Assembly (NCBI RefSeq): GCF_001613065.1 | Contig: NZ_BDBQ01000087.1 | Coordinates: 1 to 64,000 of the forward strand | DNA length: 64,000 nt | Direction: 5' to 3' | Source: Nocardia miyunensis NBRC 108239 | GTDB taxonomy: Bacteria > Actinomycetota > Actinomycetes > Mycobacteriales > Mycobacteriaceae | Part shown: positions 1 through 7,816 of the stretch, piece by piece | Layout: every line of letters starts with the position of its first letter | Position numbering within the stretch: position 1 is the first letter of the stretch | The notes under the pieces: generated by a model | Database searches by the model: none | What the model was told of the DNA's origin: nothing | The model's input: only the letters and a program-made list of their open reading frames with translations | Made by a program: the position numbers and the translations under genes

Positions 1-363
1 GAGGCGGCGGGCGCGCGGCCGACGTACACAAGTCGTGCCCCCGCCGCGCCGGGGACCCTCACTCTCGGTGTAACCCCTTGTCCGGGCTGGTCTCGACACC
101 ACTCCGGCCGCACGGCTTGGTGGACCGCACCCGACATCGAATTCCTCTGTCCCCCATCGTCTTTCGACGCACCACCAAGGCCGGACCCGCCCATCCGGCG
201 GCGACCGCACCTCGCGGGGCCCTGCCTGTTCCGGCGGATCCCGGGTCCCGGAATGCCCCCGCGGCACGGCGAGCGGAAGTCTCCTCACCTGTCGAGTCGA
301 GCGGCATTCCGGTCACCGAGCCTGCGGGCCGTCGCCGCGGTTATCAGTTGTGCGCAGAGGTGA
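1..363. other. Left-edge stretch without a supported gene
   Basis: I see no convincing coding sequence here. Open frames exist on both strands, but their translations are Arg/Pro/Ala-rich and lack any recognisable domain, as expected for GC-rich non-coding DNA. It lies beyond the 3' end of the minus-strand hydrolase gene, so it may hold that gene's terminator and the flank of a gene outside the window. Confidence 0.5.
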
Positions 364-1335
364 TCAGGCGGATGCGGGATCGAGAGCACGCAGGTGCCGG
401 GTGAGGAATTCGTTCACCGCGTCGGTACGTTCCCATTGCACGAGATGTCCCGCGCCCGAGATCTTTTCGACCGCGCGCAGATCCGGGACGTTCGCGCGGA
501 GGGTGGCCAGCGGGTCACGGCCGCTGAAACCCTCCATATCCGGGTCGTTCTCGCCGTACAGGAAGTAGGCGGGGACCGGCACTGTGGTCGGGAGATCTGC
601 GCTGAGCTCCCAGTTGCGGTCCAGGGCGCGGTACCAGTTCAGACCGCCGGTGAATCCGGTGCGTTCGAATTCCGTTACCTGGGCGTCGAATTCGGCCTCG
701 GACAACCACGACCACGGCAGCGCGGGCGCGGTCGGCAGTGCGTCGAGATAGCCGATGCCGGGCGGATTCTTCCAGGTGTCCAGGTAGTGGTAGTCACCGC
801 TGAGCGAGTAGTACACCCGGGCCAGGAATTCGCGCGGACGCCCGGCCAGTTCGGCGTCGGCGACACCGGGCGTCTGGAAATAGGACAGATGCAGGAAGTG
901 ACGTTCGGCCGCCTTCGTCCAGAATGCCGACGGCGGCTTGGGCGGACGCGGCGCATACGGATTGTTCAAGACGAACACCGCCGCGACACGCTCGGGCGCG
1001 CGCAGCGACAGCTCCCACACCAATTGTGCGCCGAAGTCCAGGCCGACGAAGACCGCGTGCGCGGCCCCGATCTCGTCCAGCAGGCCGAGCAGATCCCCGA
1101 TCACGGCCTGATTCGTGGTGGCCTCGACTCCGTCGGGGGCTTCGGTGCGACCGTATCCGCGCAGGTCGGGGGCGATGGCGTGATATCCCGCCGTAGCCAG
1201 CGCGCCGAGCTGGCGAGCCCACACCGACCAGCCGTGCGGGAATCCGTGACAGAAGATCACCGGATATCCGGTGCCCTGTTCCGCGATGTGCATCGAGATC
1301 CCGTTCGTGCCCACCTGCCGATGTGTCGGCTCCAC
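364..1335 (-). CDS. Epoxide-hydrolase-like alpha/beta hydrolase
   Basis: This is an alpha/beta-hydrolase-fold enzyme of the epoxide hydrolase/haloalkane dehalogenase type. Seen in the sequence: an HGFP oxyanion-hole motif near the N-terminus, a nucleophile elbow reading GLDFGAQ, so the nucleophile is Asp rather than Ser, and a late GAGHLVQWE motif carrying the catalytic His. An Asp nucleophile in this elbow is typical of enzymes that open epoxides through an ester intermediate. I chose the GTG at 1335 because GGAGG sits just upstream and because the longer ATG start at 1365 would place the upstream palindrome inside the gene. It gives about 323 residues. The gene diverges from an SDR gene, with a KstR-like operator in the 52-bp gap, so a role in sterol or lipid catabolism is an inference. 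The substrate is unknown. Confidence 0.85.
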   Translation of the reverse strand: MEPTHRQVGTNGISMHIAEQGTGYPVIFCHGFPHGWSVWARQLGALATAGYHAIAPDLRGYGRTEAPDGVEATTNQAVIGDLLGLLDEIGAAHAVFVGLDFGAQLVWELSLRAPERVAAVFVLNNPYAPRPPKPPSAFWTKAAERHFLHLSYFQTPGVADAELAGRPREFLARVYYSLSGDYHYLDTWKNPPGIGYLDALPTAPALPWSWLSEAEFDAQVTEFERTGFTGGLNWYRALDRNWELSADLPTTVPVPAYFLYGENDPDMEGFSGRDPLATLRANVPDLRAVEKISGAGHLVQWERTDAVNEFLTRHLRALDPASA

Positions 1336-1349
1336 TCCGCCTCCATAAC

Positions 1350-1363
1350 TAGAACGTGTTCTC
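1350..1363. promoter_or_regulatory. KstR-like palindromic operator
   Basis: The 14-mer TAGAACGTGTTCTC holds the inverted repeat AGAAC-GT-GTTCT. It matches seven of the eight fixed positions of the published KstR consensus TnnAACnnGTTnnA. It lies between two divergent starts (1335 minus, 1388 plus) and could control both. The match is seen directly; KstR control is inferred. Confidence 0.6.
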
Positions 1364-1387
1364 ATCTCAAGGTAGTGTCCTGAAGTC

Positions 1388-2227
1388 GTGAAAGGAATAC
1401 TCGCCGGAAAGGTCGCGGTCGTCACCGGCGCCAGCCGCGGCATCGGCAAGGGCATCGCGCTGGAACTGGGTGCGGCGGGCGCGACGGTCTACCTCACCGG
1501 CCGATCGGCCACGCCGGGCCGCCTGCCGGGCACCGTGGCGCAGACCGCCGCGGAGATCGGCGAACTCGGCGGCATCGGGGTGCCGTACGTGTGCGATCAC
1601 GCCGACGACGACGCGGTGCAGGCCCTGTTCGACCGGATCCGCTCCGACGACGGCCGCCTGGACGTGCTGGTCAACAACGTCTACAACGCCCCCGCCTCCT
1701 CGCGCTGGCTGGGCCGCCCGTTCTGGGAGGTGCCCCCGCAGGCGTGGGACGAGAGCTTCGACATCGGCGTCCGATCCCATTACGTGGCAAGCGTTTTCGC
1801 CGCACCGGCGTTGATCGAATCGGGCGGACTGATCGTGAGCATCTCCTCCCCCGGCGCGGAGCACTACACCCACAACACCGTCTACGGCGTCGCCAAGTGC
1901 GCGGTGGACCGGCTCACCGCCGATATGGCGCACGATCTGGCCGACACCGGCGTCACCGCGGTCTCGCTGTGGCCGGGCATCGTGAATACCGAACTGCTGC
2001 AGATGGTTCCGGCCGATGCGCAGGGCCGCCGGATGATCACGCTGCCCGGTGAGGGCACCTTCGATCTGAACGAGGCCGAGACACCGCGTTTTCCCGGACG
2101 CGCCGTCGTCGCCCTGGCCGCTGATCCGGATCGTCGCGCCCGCACCGGAAAGGCTTGGCGGGTACGCGATCTCGCCGACGCCTACGGTTTCACCGACGTC
2201 GACGGCCGCATCCCGCGACTGGGCTGA
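1388..2227 (+). CDS. Short-chain dehydrogenase/reductase
   Basis: A 279-residue SDR oxidoreductase. The N-terminal Rossmann cofactor motif TGASRGIGKG is at about residues 14-23, an NN motif (VNNVYN) is near residue 97, and the catalytic Ser (SISSPG) and YGVAK (YxxxK) motifs lie between about residues 155 and 180. The overall pattern resembles the DHRS1-like SDR group. The start is a GTG at 1388 with no good Shine-Dalgarno sequence; the short leader suggests a transcript beginning very near it. It shares a 52-bp divergent promoter region with the epoxide-hydrolase-like gene. Working together in lipid or steroid breakdown is an inference from the shared KstR-like operator. Confidence 0.88.
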   Translation: MKGILAGKVAVVTGASRGIGKGIALELGAAGATVYLTGRSATPGRLPGTVAQTAAEIGELGGIGVPYVCDHADDDAVQALFDRIRSDDGRLDVLVNNVYNAPASSRWLGRPFWEVPPQAWDESFDIGVRSHYVASVFAAPALIESGGLIVSISSPGAEHYTHNTVYGVAKCAVDRLTADMAHDLADTGVTAVSLWPGIVNTELLQMVPADAQGRRMITLPGEGTFDLNEAETPRFPGRAVVALAADPDRRARTGKAWRVRDLADAYGFTDVDGRIPRLG

Positions 2228-2412
2228 GATCCACCCCGGGCTTGACCGCCGACGCGACTTCGGCTTAGCCTTGCCCGCGTGACTGCCGGGTCGGCGACAA
2301 GCCGCGCACAGACAGGTTTCCCGGCCGCGAGGTGATCGCGGCGCGGGCCAGAGGCCCGCCCTCCGAACGCGTCCCGTTGTACTTCCAGGGACCGCGAGAG
2401 GAGGTGAATCAC

Positions 2413-2661
2413 ATGTCCCACGAACCAGTTTCGCCCCAGGAATGGGCGGCGTTCCGCGCTGCCCGCACCCCGGGTGGCACCCTCGCGGCGACCGTCGTCT
2501 CGGTCGTTCCGTTCGGTGCGTTCCTCGAGGTGGCCCCGGGCATCCACGGCCTGCTGCACACGCGGGAGTGGCGCGGCGAGCCGCAGGTCGGATCGACGCT
2601 GAACGTCCGGATCCTGCAACTCGACGACGAGAACCGCCGCCTGAGCCTGACCCAGGCGTAG
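2413..2661 (+). CDS. Small S1-domain RNA-binding protein
   Basis: This 82-residue protein is essentially one S1/OB-fold RNA-binding domain. After a short helical lead (residues 1-18) come the S1 strand signatures GTLAATVVSVVPFGAFLEV, then GLLHTREW, then VGSTLNVRILQLDDENRRLSLT. Single-S1 proteins of this size are common in actinobacteria and their targets are mostly unknown. The ATG at 2413 is chosen because of an excellent GAGGAGGTG ribosome binding site seven bases upstream; a longer in-frame ATG at 2332 has none. A 7-bp GC hairpin (2343-2359) lies in the leader. A strong terminator follows and a tandem stop (TAGTAG) ends the gene, so it is probably monocistronic. Confidence 0.85.
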   Translation: MSHEPVSPQEWAAFRAARTPGGTLAATVVSVVPFGAFLEVAPGIHGLLHTREWRGEPQVGSTLNVRILQLDDENRRLSLTQA

Positions 2662-2667
2662 TAGTGC

Positions 2668-2702
2668 GGGTGTGGGGCCGGAATGCGGCCGGCCCCACAC
2701 CC
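2668..2702 (+). terminator. Terminator hairpin after the S1 gene
   Basis: A perfect 14-bp inverted repeat (GGGTGTGGGGCCGG at 2668-2681 and its complement at 2689-2702) with a 7-nt loop begins six bases after the S1 gene stop. It lacks a U-tract, as most actinobacterial hairpin terminators do. Confidence 0.85.
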
Positions 2703-2783
2703 GTTCAGCATAAAACCCGAGCACACCGCCACACTGCCAGGATGAGAATCCCGAGGCTCGGGGTTACAGGTGAGGTGAATCCT

Positions 2784-3476
2784 GTGTCAGCGCTGCTCGA
2801 TGCCGAACTCCATGTCGCCGGGTCGACGATCCTGTGGCGTGAGGTCGTGGGCAACGGCTTCGGCCTTGCCTCCGCGATCGGCGGGATGCGGCGGCGGGTG
2901 TGGGCGTGGCCGGTCGGAATCGCCGGAAACGCGCTGCTGTTCACCGTCTTCGTCGGGGGCGTGTTCAATACCCCGCAGCATCTGAACATGGCCGGTCAGG
3001 CCGGACGTCAGCTGATGTTCGTCGTGGTGAGCGTCTACGGCTGGTGGGGGTGGTATCGACACTCCCGGCGCGAGACCGGACTCGAACATCGCGCCGTGGT
3101 ACCGCGCTGGGCGAGCACCCGGGAACGCTGGATCCTGGTCGCCTCGATGCTTCTGGGCACCCTGATCTGCACCAGGCTGTTCGCCTGGCTCGGATCGTAC
3201 GGACCGTGGGCCGAGGCGTGGATCTTCACCGGCTCGGTCCTGGCCACCTACGGAATGGCCCGCGGCCTCGCCGAATTCTGGCTGCTGTGGATCGCCGTGG
3301 ATCTGGTCGGTGTGCCGTTGCTGCTGCGAGCCGGGTACTATCCGTCGGCGGTGCTGTATCTCGTCTACGCCGGATTCGTGGCCTGGGGTTTCGCGGTGTG
3401 GGTCCGGACCATGCGCCGCGATGCGGCCGTCCGGGCGGACACCCGGCCACGCGAGCCTCTCGGACTGCCGGATTAA
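2784..3476 (+). CDS. pnuC: PnuC-type nicotinamide riboside transporter
   Basis: An integral membrane protein of about 230 residues of the PnuC family, which carries nicotinamide riboside or related vitamins by facilitated diffusion. Seen: seven or so hydrophobic segments, the WPVGIAGNALLFTVF segment, and the family WGWYRH motif after the YGWW turn. I chose the GTG at 2784, preceded by GGTGAGGTGAAT; an ATG at 2742 would add 14 residues but has a poor binding site. A small hairpin (CCCGAG-G-CTCGGG) lies in the leader. I looked for TPP and NAD riboswitch signatures there and found none. The substrate is probably nicotinamide riboside, which would feed the same NAD pool as the nadE product encoded further along. 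Confidence 0.88.
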   Translation: MSALLDAELHVAGSTILWREVVGNGFGLASAIGGMRRRVWAWPVGIAGNALLFTVFVGGVFNTPQHLNMAGQAGRQLMFVVVSVYGWWGWYRHSRRETGLEHRAVVPRWASTRERWILVASMLLGTLICTRLFAWLGSYGPWAEAWIFTGSVLATYGMARGLAEFWLLWIAVDLVGVPLLLRAGYYPSAVLYLVYAGFVAWGFAVWVRTMRRDAAVRADTRPREPLGLPD

Positions 3477-3539
3477 CGGTTCCCTGCCTGAAGGGCGGGG
3501 ATTTCCAGCTCAGACCGCAATTTTTCGGTGGCCGCGCTG

Positions 3540-3906
3540 CAATCCCCGGGACACCGATCGCTCGGTACGCCGATGTGGGTGGTCGTCGGCGTGACCGCCG
3601 CACCCGCGACCCTGCTGTGGGATCTGATCGCCCGACGCTGGTCCGCCGAGACCGCGCTGATCTCCGCGGCGCTGTTCGGGGCGACGTCCACCGGAATCAA
3701 CCACCATGCTCGCGATCTAGGTCGGCGGCGAACTTACCGGGCCCGGCGCCGCGGCCACGCTCACCGCGGGCTACGGCCTTGGTCAGGTCCTCGGTCCGCC
3801 GGGGGTGACTCCGATGCTGGGTGACGGATACGGGACGGCTTTCGCGATCGCCGCGGTGATTCTCGCCGTGGCGACCGCCGGTGCGCTGGTGATCAGGCGA
3901 ACTTGA
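3540..3906 (+). pseudogene. Remnant of an MFS transporter (YbfB/YjiJ-like)
   Basis: Two out-of-frame pieces of a major facilitator transporter C-terminal half lie here. The first (about 3540-3705, frame of 3540) reads TPMWVVVGVTAAPATLLWD and then ARRWSAETALISAALFGAT, matching the start of the second half of YbfB/YjiJ-family proteins. The second (about 3721-3906, next frame) reads GELTGPGAAATLTAGYGLGQ and GYGTAFAIAAVILAVATAGALVIRR, matching the family C-terminus. Between them are a frame change, an in-frame TAG at 3718 and missing transmembrane segments. The N-terminal half is gone. The tail overlaps the 3' end of secG by 14 bp. Confidence 0.72.
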
Positions 3907-4126
3907 TCTCCAGGCCGATGCCCAGAATGGCGATCAGCCAGATCACGCCGGTGAAGACGGTGATGCGGTCGAGGTTCTTCTCGACAACGGTGGACCCGGA
4001 CAGGCTCGACTGCACGCCGCCGCCGAACAGGTTGGACAGGCCCCCGCCCTTCGCGCGGTGGAGCAGCACCAGCAACACCAGCAACACACTGGTGATCACC
4101 AGGAGGATATCCAGGAACATGCGCAT
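3893..4126 (-). CDS. secG: Preprotein translocase subunit SecG
   Basis: A 77-residue SecG, the small auxiliary subunit of the SecYEG channel in the plasma membrane. Seen: two hydrophobic helices (about residues 4-22 and 55-72) separated by the typical Gly/Ser-rich cytosolic loop with GGGLSNLFGGG and SSLSGSTVVEKNLDR motifs. The ATG at 4126 is used; a second ATG two codons later is also possible. In mycobacteria secG directly follows tpiA. Here it is about 6 kb away, alone, with a degraded MFS gene abutting its 3' end, so it must have its own promoter in 4127-4429. Confidence 0.95.
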   Translation of the reverse strand: MRMFLDILLVITSVLLVLLVLLHRAKGGGLSNLFGGGVQSSLSGSTVVEKNLDRITVFTGVIWLIAILGIGLEIKFA

Positions 4127-4429
4127 GCCCGACAGTTTATGCACAACCCCGCGACACCCCCGCATCAGGTGATCCCCCGCACCGCGCTTCGCTCGCCCAC
4201 ACAACCGCAACACTGCGCCCGATATACATCCACACAGCACACACCTCCCCGTCGGGGAGCCGCTCGGGCGAGATTCTCGGCGACATCGCGACCGCGTCCG
4301 GTTCTGCCGCAGACCGCGCCCAGAAGTTCGGCGTAGGCCGATGCCCGATCAGGCGCAGCATCGCAATCGCGGCTCGGCACACACGCTCGATTGCCCGGGC
4401 GTCATGGTCCTCACCGGTACCATCGCGGC
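4127..4429. other. Divergent intergenic region between secG and META lipoprotein gene
   Basis: About 300 bp without a gene. It must carry the promoter for secG on the minus strand and for the lipoprotein on the plus strand. I see no convincing operator, hairpin or riboswitch in it. Confidence 0.5.
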
Positions 4430-5200
4430 ATGTCGGCCAAGGTGCTGTGGGGCCCGGTGGTGCTCGTGTGCGGACTGCTGGCCGCGTGTTCGGGCGGGTC
4501 TTCGGGACCCGGTCCGACGCCGATGGGACACACCTACATCTCCACGGAGGTGAAGGGGACGCCCATTCCGGGCGGCGGGCCGCTGACGCTGAGCTTCACC
4601 GACGGGCGGGTCTCGGCCGATGCCGGATGCAACAGCAGCAGCGGCCCGGTGACCTTCGACGGCTCGGCGCTGCGCGTCTCGCGGATGGCCACGACCATGA
4701 TGGCCTGCATCGGCGACAGATCGGGGGCGGACGGCTGGCAGACCGCGTTACTGCAGTCCGCGCCGAAGTGGTCGCTGTCGGGCAGCACGCTCACTCTCAC
4801 CGGACACGACGTCACCGTCACCCTGCGGGACAAACGGGTGCTGCACCCGGATCTGCCGTTGACCGGGACCACGTGGGTGGTCACGACATTGCTCCGGCAG
4901 GAGGGGCAGGTCCGGTCGCAGGCATTGGACGCCGCGCGACCCACACTCACCATCGCACCCGACGGCCAGGTCTCCGGCAACGCCGGATGCAACCGGATGA
5001 CCGGTACCGCCGAGATCTCCGGTTCGGCGGTCACATTTCATCTGGCCACCACCCGGATGATGTGCGCCCCCGATGTCATGCAGGTCGAGCAGCAGGTGCT
5101 CGAGGCGCTGAACGGCACGACCGAGGCCACCGTGGACTCGGACACCCTGACCATCCACAATCGGGCCGACGACAACGGCCTGATCCTGCGCTCCGAGTGA
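4430..5200 (+). CDS. Lipoprotein with two META domains
   Basis: A 256-residue predicted lipoprotein. The N-terminus has a hydrophobic stretch ending in the lipobox LLAAC, followed by a Ser/Gly/Pro-rich linker. Two META-like repeats follow (about residues 30-130 and 140-255). Each has a GCN motif (DAGCNSSSG; NAGCNRMTG) and a later Met-x-Cys (MMACIG; MMCAPD), suggesting one disulfide per repeat. META domains occur in HslJ and related envelope proteins in stress settings; the biochemical role is unknown. The ATG at 4430 is chosen because it places the signal peptide correctly; an upstream ATG at 4391 would add 13 charged residues. The E1 dehydrogenase gene follows after 32 bp, possibly co-transcribed. 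Confidence 0.85.
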   Translation: MSAKVLWGPVVLVCGLLAACSGGSSGPGPTPMGHTYISTEVKGTPIPGGGPLTLSFTDGRVSADAGCNSSSGPVTFDGSALRVSRMATTMMACIGDRSGADGWQTALLQSAPKWSLSGSTLTLTGHDVTVTLRDKRVLHPDLPLTGTTWVVTTLLRQEGQVRSQALDAARPTLTIAPDGQVSGNAGCNRMTGTAEISGSAVTFHLATTRMMCAPDVMQVEQQVLEALNGTTEATVDSDTLTIHNRADDNGLILRSE

Positions 5201-5232
5201 AACCGCCACCCGGCGGCCCGCCGCGGGGCAGC

Positions 5233-7551
5233 ATGGGGCGGGTGATCAACGAACGAGAGGCAGAACTCGATCGGCGGTTCCGCGCGGCGGTGGCGGCCGT
5301 GCGACCCGGATCTCCCCGCGCCGCAACCGAATCCGTGCTGCCGGGCAGCCCGCACACCGCGGGCGCGGTGCTGGAACTGTTCGACGCGCAGGCCACGAGC
5401 CGACATCTGGATCTGGCGGCCCGCGCGCTGACCGCCGCCGGACACGGGTACTACAGCATCGGATCGTCGGGGCACGAGGGGAACGCCGCACTCGCCGCGG
5501 CGCTGCGCCCGACCGATCCCGCGCTGCCGCACTATCGTTCGGGCGCGTTCTTCGTCCATCGCTGCCGCCGGGTCGGCGGCTCCGATCCCATCCGGGATGT
5601 GCTGCTGGGTGTGGTCGCCGCGGCCGCGGATCCGATATCCGGTGGGCGGCACAAGGTGTTCGGCAGCAAGGCCGCCGCGATCCTGCCGCAGACCTCCACC
5701 ATCGCCTCGCATCTGCCGCGGGCGGTCGGGCTGGCGTTCGCGCTGGACCGGGCTGCTCGGCTGGGCAGATTCACGCCCTGGCCGTTCGATTCGGTGGTGG
5801 TGTGCACGTTCGGCGACGCCTCGGCCAATCATTCGACCGCGACCGGGGCGATCAACACGGCCGTGCACACCGCCCATCAACACGTCCCGATGCCGGTGCT
5901 GTTCGTCTGCGAGGACAACGGGATCGGCCTGAGCGTGCCCACTCCCCCGGACTGGATCGGCCGCGCCTACGGAACTCGGCCCGGTCTGCGATATTTCGAC
6001 GTCGACGGCTCCGATGCGCTTGCGGCGCTGACGGTTTCGGCTGAGGCCGCGGACTGGGTGCGGGAGAATCGGCTCCCGGCCTTCCTGCGCTTGCGCACCA
6101 CCCGGCTGCTGGGCCATGCGGGCTCGGATGTGGAGTCGGCGTATCGCCGCGGGGGCGATATCGCCGAGGAACTGCGCCGGGATCCGGTGACCGCGACCGC
6201 GCGCCTGCTGGTCGGCTCGGGCAGTATCGGCGCGCGGGAGATCATCGCCCGGTACGACGCCATCGGCGCCGAGGTCGCGACCGTCGCCGAGCAGGTCACC
6301 GGGGAGGCCACGCTCGATTCCGCCGCCGCCGTCATCGCGCCCCTGGCCCCGGATCATCCCGACCTCGTGCGCGCGGACGCCGTGCGCACCGAACCGCTGA
6401 CCGACCCCGCACCGCCGCCGGGGGCTCGCATCTTCGACACCCGCAAGCGCGCACCGGCCGACCCCGCCGGTCCGGATCGCGCGAGCAATGCCGGTGCGTC
6501 CTCGAATCACGCTGCGACAGGGCAGGATTCAGCCGAGAGAACCCCCGCGACGACGCTCGCGCAGTCGATCAACCACACCCTGACGCAGTTGCTCGAACGC
6601 GATGGCGACCTGCTCGTCTTCGGCGAGGACGTCGGCCGTAAGGGCGGCGTCTACGGGGTGACGAAGGGGCTGCAACGCCGGTTCGGCGCGCGACGCGTCT
6701 TCGATACGCTGCTGGACGAGCAGAGTGTCCTGGGCACCGCCCTCGGTGCGGGCGCGGCCGGATTCGTCCCGATTCCGGAAATCCAATATCTGGCCTATGT
6801 GCACAATGCGCTCGATCAGATCCGGGGCGAGGCCGCCACGCAGCAATTCTTCTCCGCTGGACAGTTCCGCAACCCGATGGTCGTGCGCATCGCCTCCTAC
6901 GCCTACCAGAAGGGTTTCGGCGGACACTTCCACAACGACGATTCCGTTGCGGCCCTGCGGGATATCCCGGGCCTGGTGGTCGCCTCCCCCGCCCGCCCCG
7001 ACGACGCCGCGGCCATGCTGCGCACCTGTGTCGCCGCCGCCCGGATCGACGGCCGGGTCTGCGTCTTCCTCGAGCCGATCGCCCTCTACCACACCCGCGA
7101 CCTGCACCAGCCCGGCGACGACGGCTGGCTGGCCGCTCCCGGCGACGCCCCGGTCGATATCGGCCGCGCCCGAATCCACGGCGACGGAACCGATCTCACG
7201 ATCATCACCTTCGCCAACGGCCTGCGCATGAGTCTGCGCGTCGCACAACGCCTGTCCCAGCGGGGAATTCACGCCCGAATCCTCGACCTACGTTGGCTAG
7301 CACCACTTCCCGTCGAAGACATCCTGCATCACGCCCGCGCAACGGGCCGCGTCCTCATCGCCGACGAAACCCGCCGCAGCGGCGGCGTCTCCGAATCGGT
7401 CTGCACCGCCCTGATCGACGCCGGATTCACCGGCCCGATCACCCGCGTCACCAGCGCCGACAGCTTCGTCCCCCTGGGCCCGGCCACCGCACACGTGCTG
7501 TTGAACGAGGCCACCATAGCGCAGGCGGCCGCCGAACTGGTCACGGCATGA
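5233..7551 (+). CDS. Fused alpha-beta E1 2-oxoacid dehydrogenase
   Basis: A 772-residue thiamine-diphosphate enzyme joining the E1-alpha and E1-beta subunits of a branched-chain 2-oxoacid or acetoin/pyruvate dehydrogenase. The alpha half (about residues 1-390) shows SIGSSGHEGN, the cofactor motif starting FGDASANHS and ending CEDNGIGLS, and DVDGSD. After a disordered Ala/Pro/Asp linker (about 400-435) the beta half shows FGEDVGRKGGVYGVTKGL, the E1-beta signature EIQYLAY and the C-terminal ITRVTSADSFVPLG. Such fusions are known for 2-oxoisovalerate dehydrogenase-like proteins. No E2 or E3 gene is adjacent, so it either borrows them from elsewhere or uses another acceptor. The ATG at 5233 is preferred; a GTG at 5242 is possible. 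Confidence 0.9.
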   Translation: MGRVINEREAELDRRFRAAVAAVRPGSPRAATESVLPGSPHTAGAVLELFDAQATSRHLDLAARALTAAGHGYYSIGSSGHEGNAALAAALRPTDPALPHYRSGAFFVHRCRRVGGSDPIRDVLLGVVAAAADPISGGRHKVFGSKAAAILPQTSTIASHLPRAVGLAFALDRAARLGRFTPWPFDSVVVCTFGDASANHSTATGAINTAVHTAHQHVPMPVLFVCEDNGIGLSVPTPPDWIGRAYGTRPGLRYFDVDGSDALAALTVSAEAADWVRENRLPAFLRLRTTRLLGHAGSDVESAYRRGGDIAEELRRDPVTATARLLVGSGSIGAREIIARYDAIGAEVATVAEQVTGEATLDSAAAVIAPLAPDHPDLVRADAVRTEPLTDPAPPPGARIFDTRKRAPADPAGPDRASNAGASSNHAATGQDSAERTPATTLAQSINHTLTQLLERDGDLLVFGEDVGRKGGVYGVTKGLQRRFGARRVFDTLLDEQSVLGTALGAGAAGFVPIPEIQYLAYVHNALDQIRGEAATQQFFSAGQFRNPMVVRIASYAYQKGFGGHFHNDDSVAALRDIPGLVVASPARPDDAAAMLRTCVAAARIDGRVCVFLEPIALYHTRDLHQPGDDGWLAAPGDAPVDIGRARIHGDGTDLTIITFANGLRMSLRVAQRLSQRGIHARILDLRWLAPLPVEDILHHARATGRVLIADETRRSGGVSESVCTALIDAGFTGPITRVTSADSFVPLGPATAHVLLNEATIAQAAAELVTA

Positions 7552-7816
7552 GCAATTCTCCGTAGCGCAACGGTGCTCGGATTCCGTGCACACCACCCAC
7601 CCGAGCCCGGCAGCCGCCGGCACTACGGGTCGAGATCACCACGTTTGTACGACGGGAACCCGTATGCATCCGCATCACGGACGAATTCGCGGGTCATCCC
7701 GTCCATGCGGCGTACGAATCTCATATCCGATCGTCGGCGAACACACCATCGCGGCTCCACCGCTCCCGCACTCGGCGCACACCGCAGATCGTAGATCGCC
7801 GGAGCCGCAGATACGG

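Noticed and set aside
2703..2783. TPP or NAD riboswitch before pnuC
   Set aside because: The leader is too short and lacks the conserved blocks; only a 6-bp hairpin is visible.
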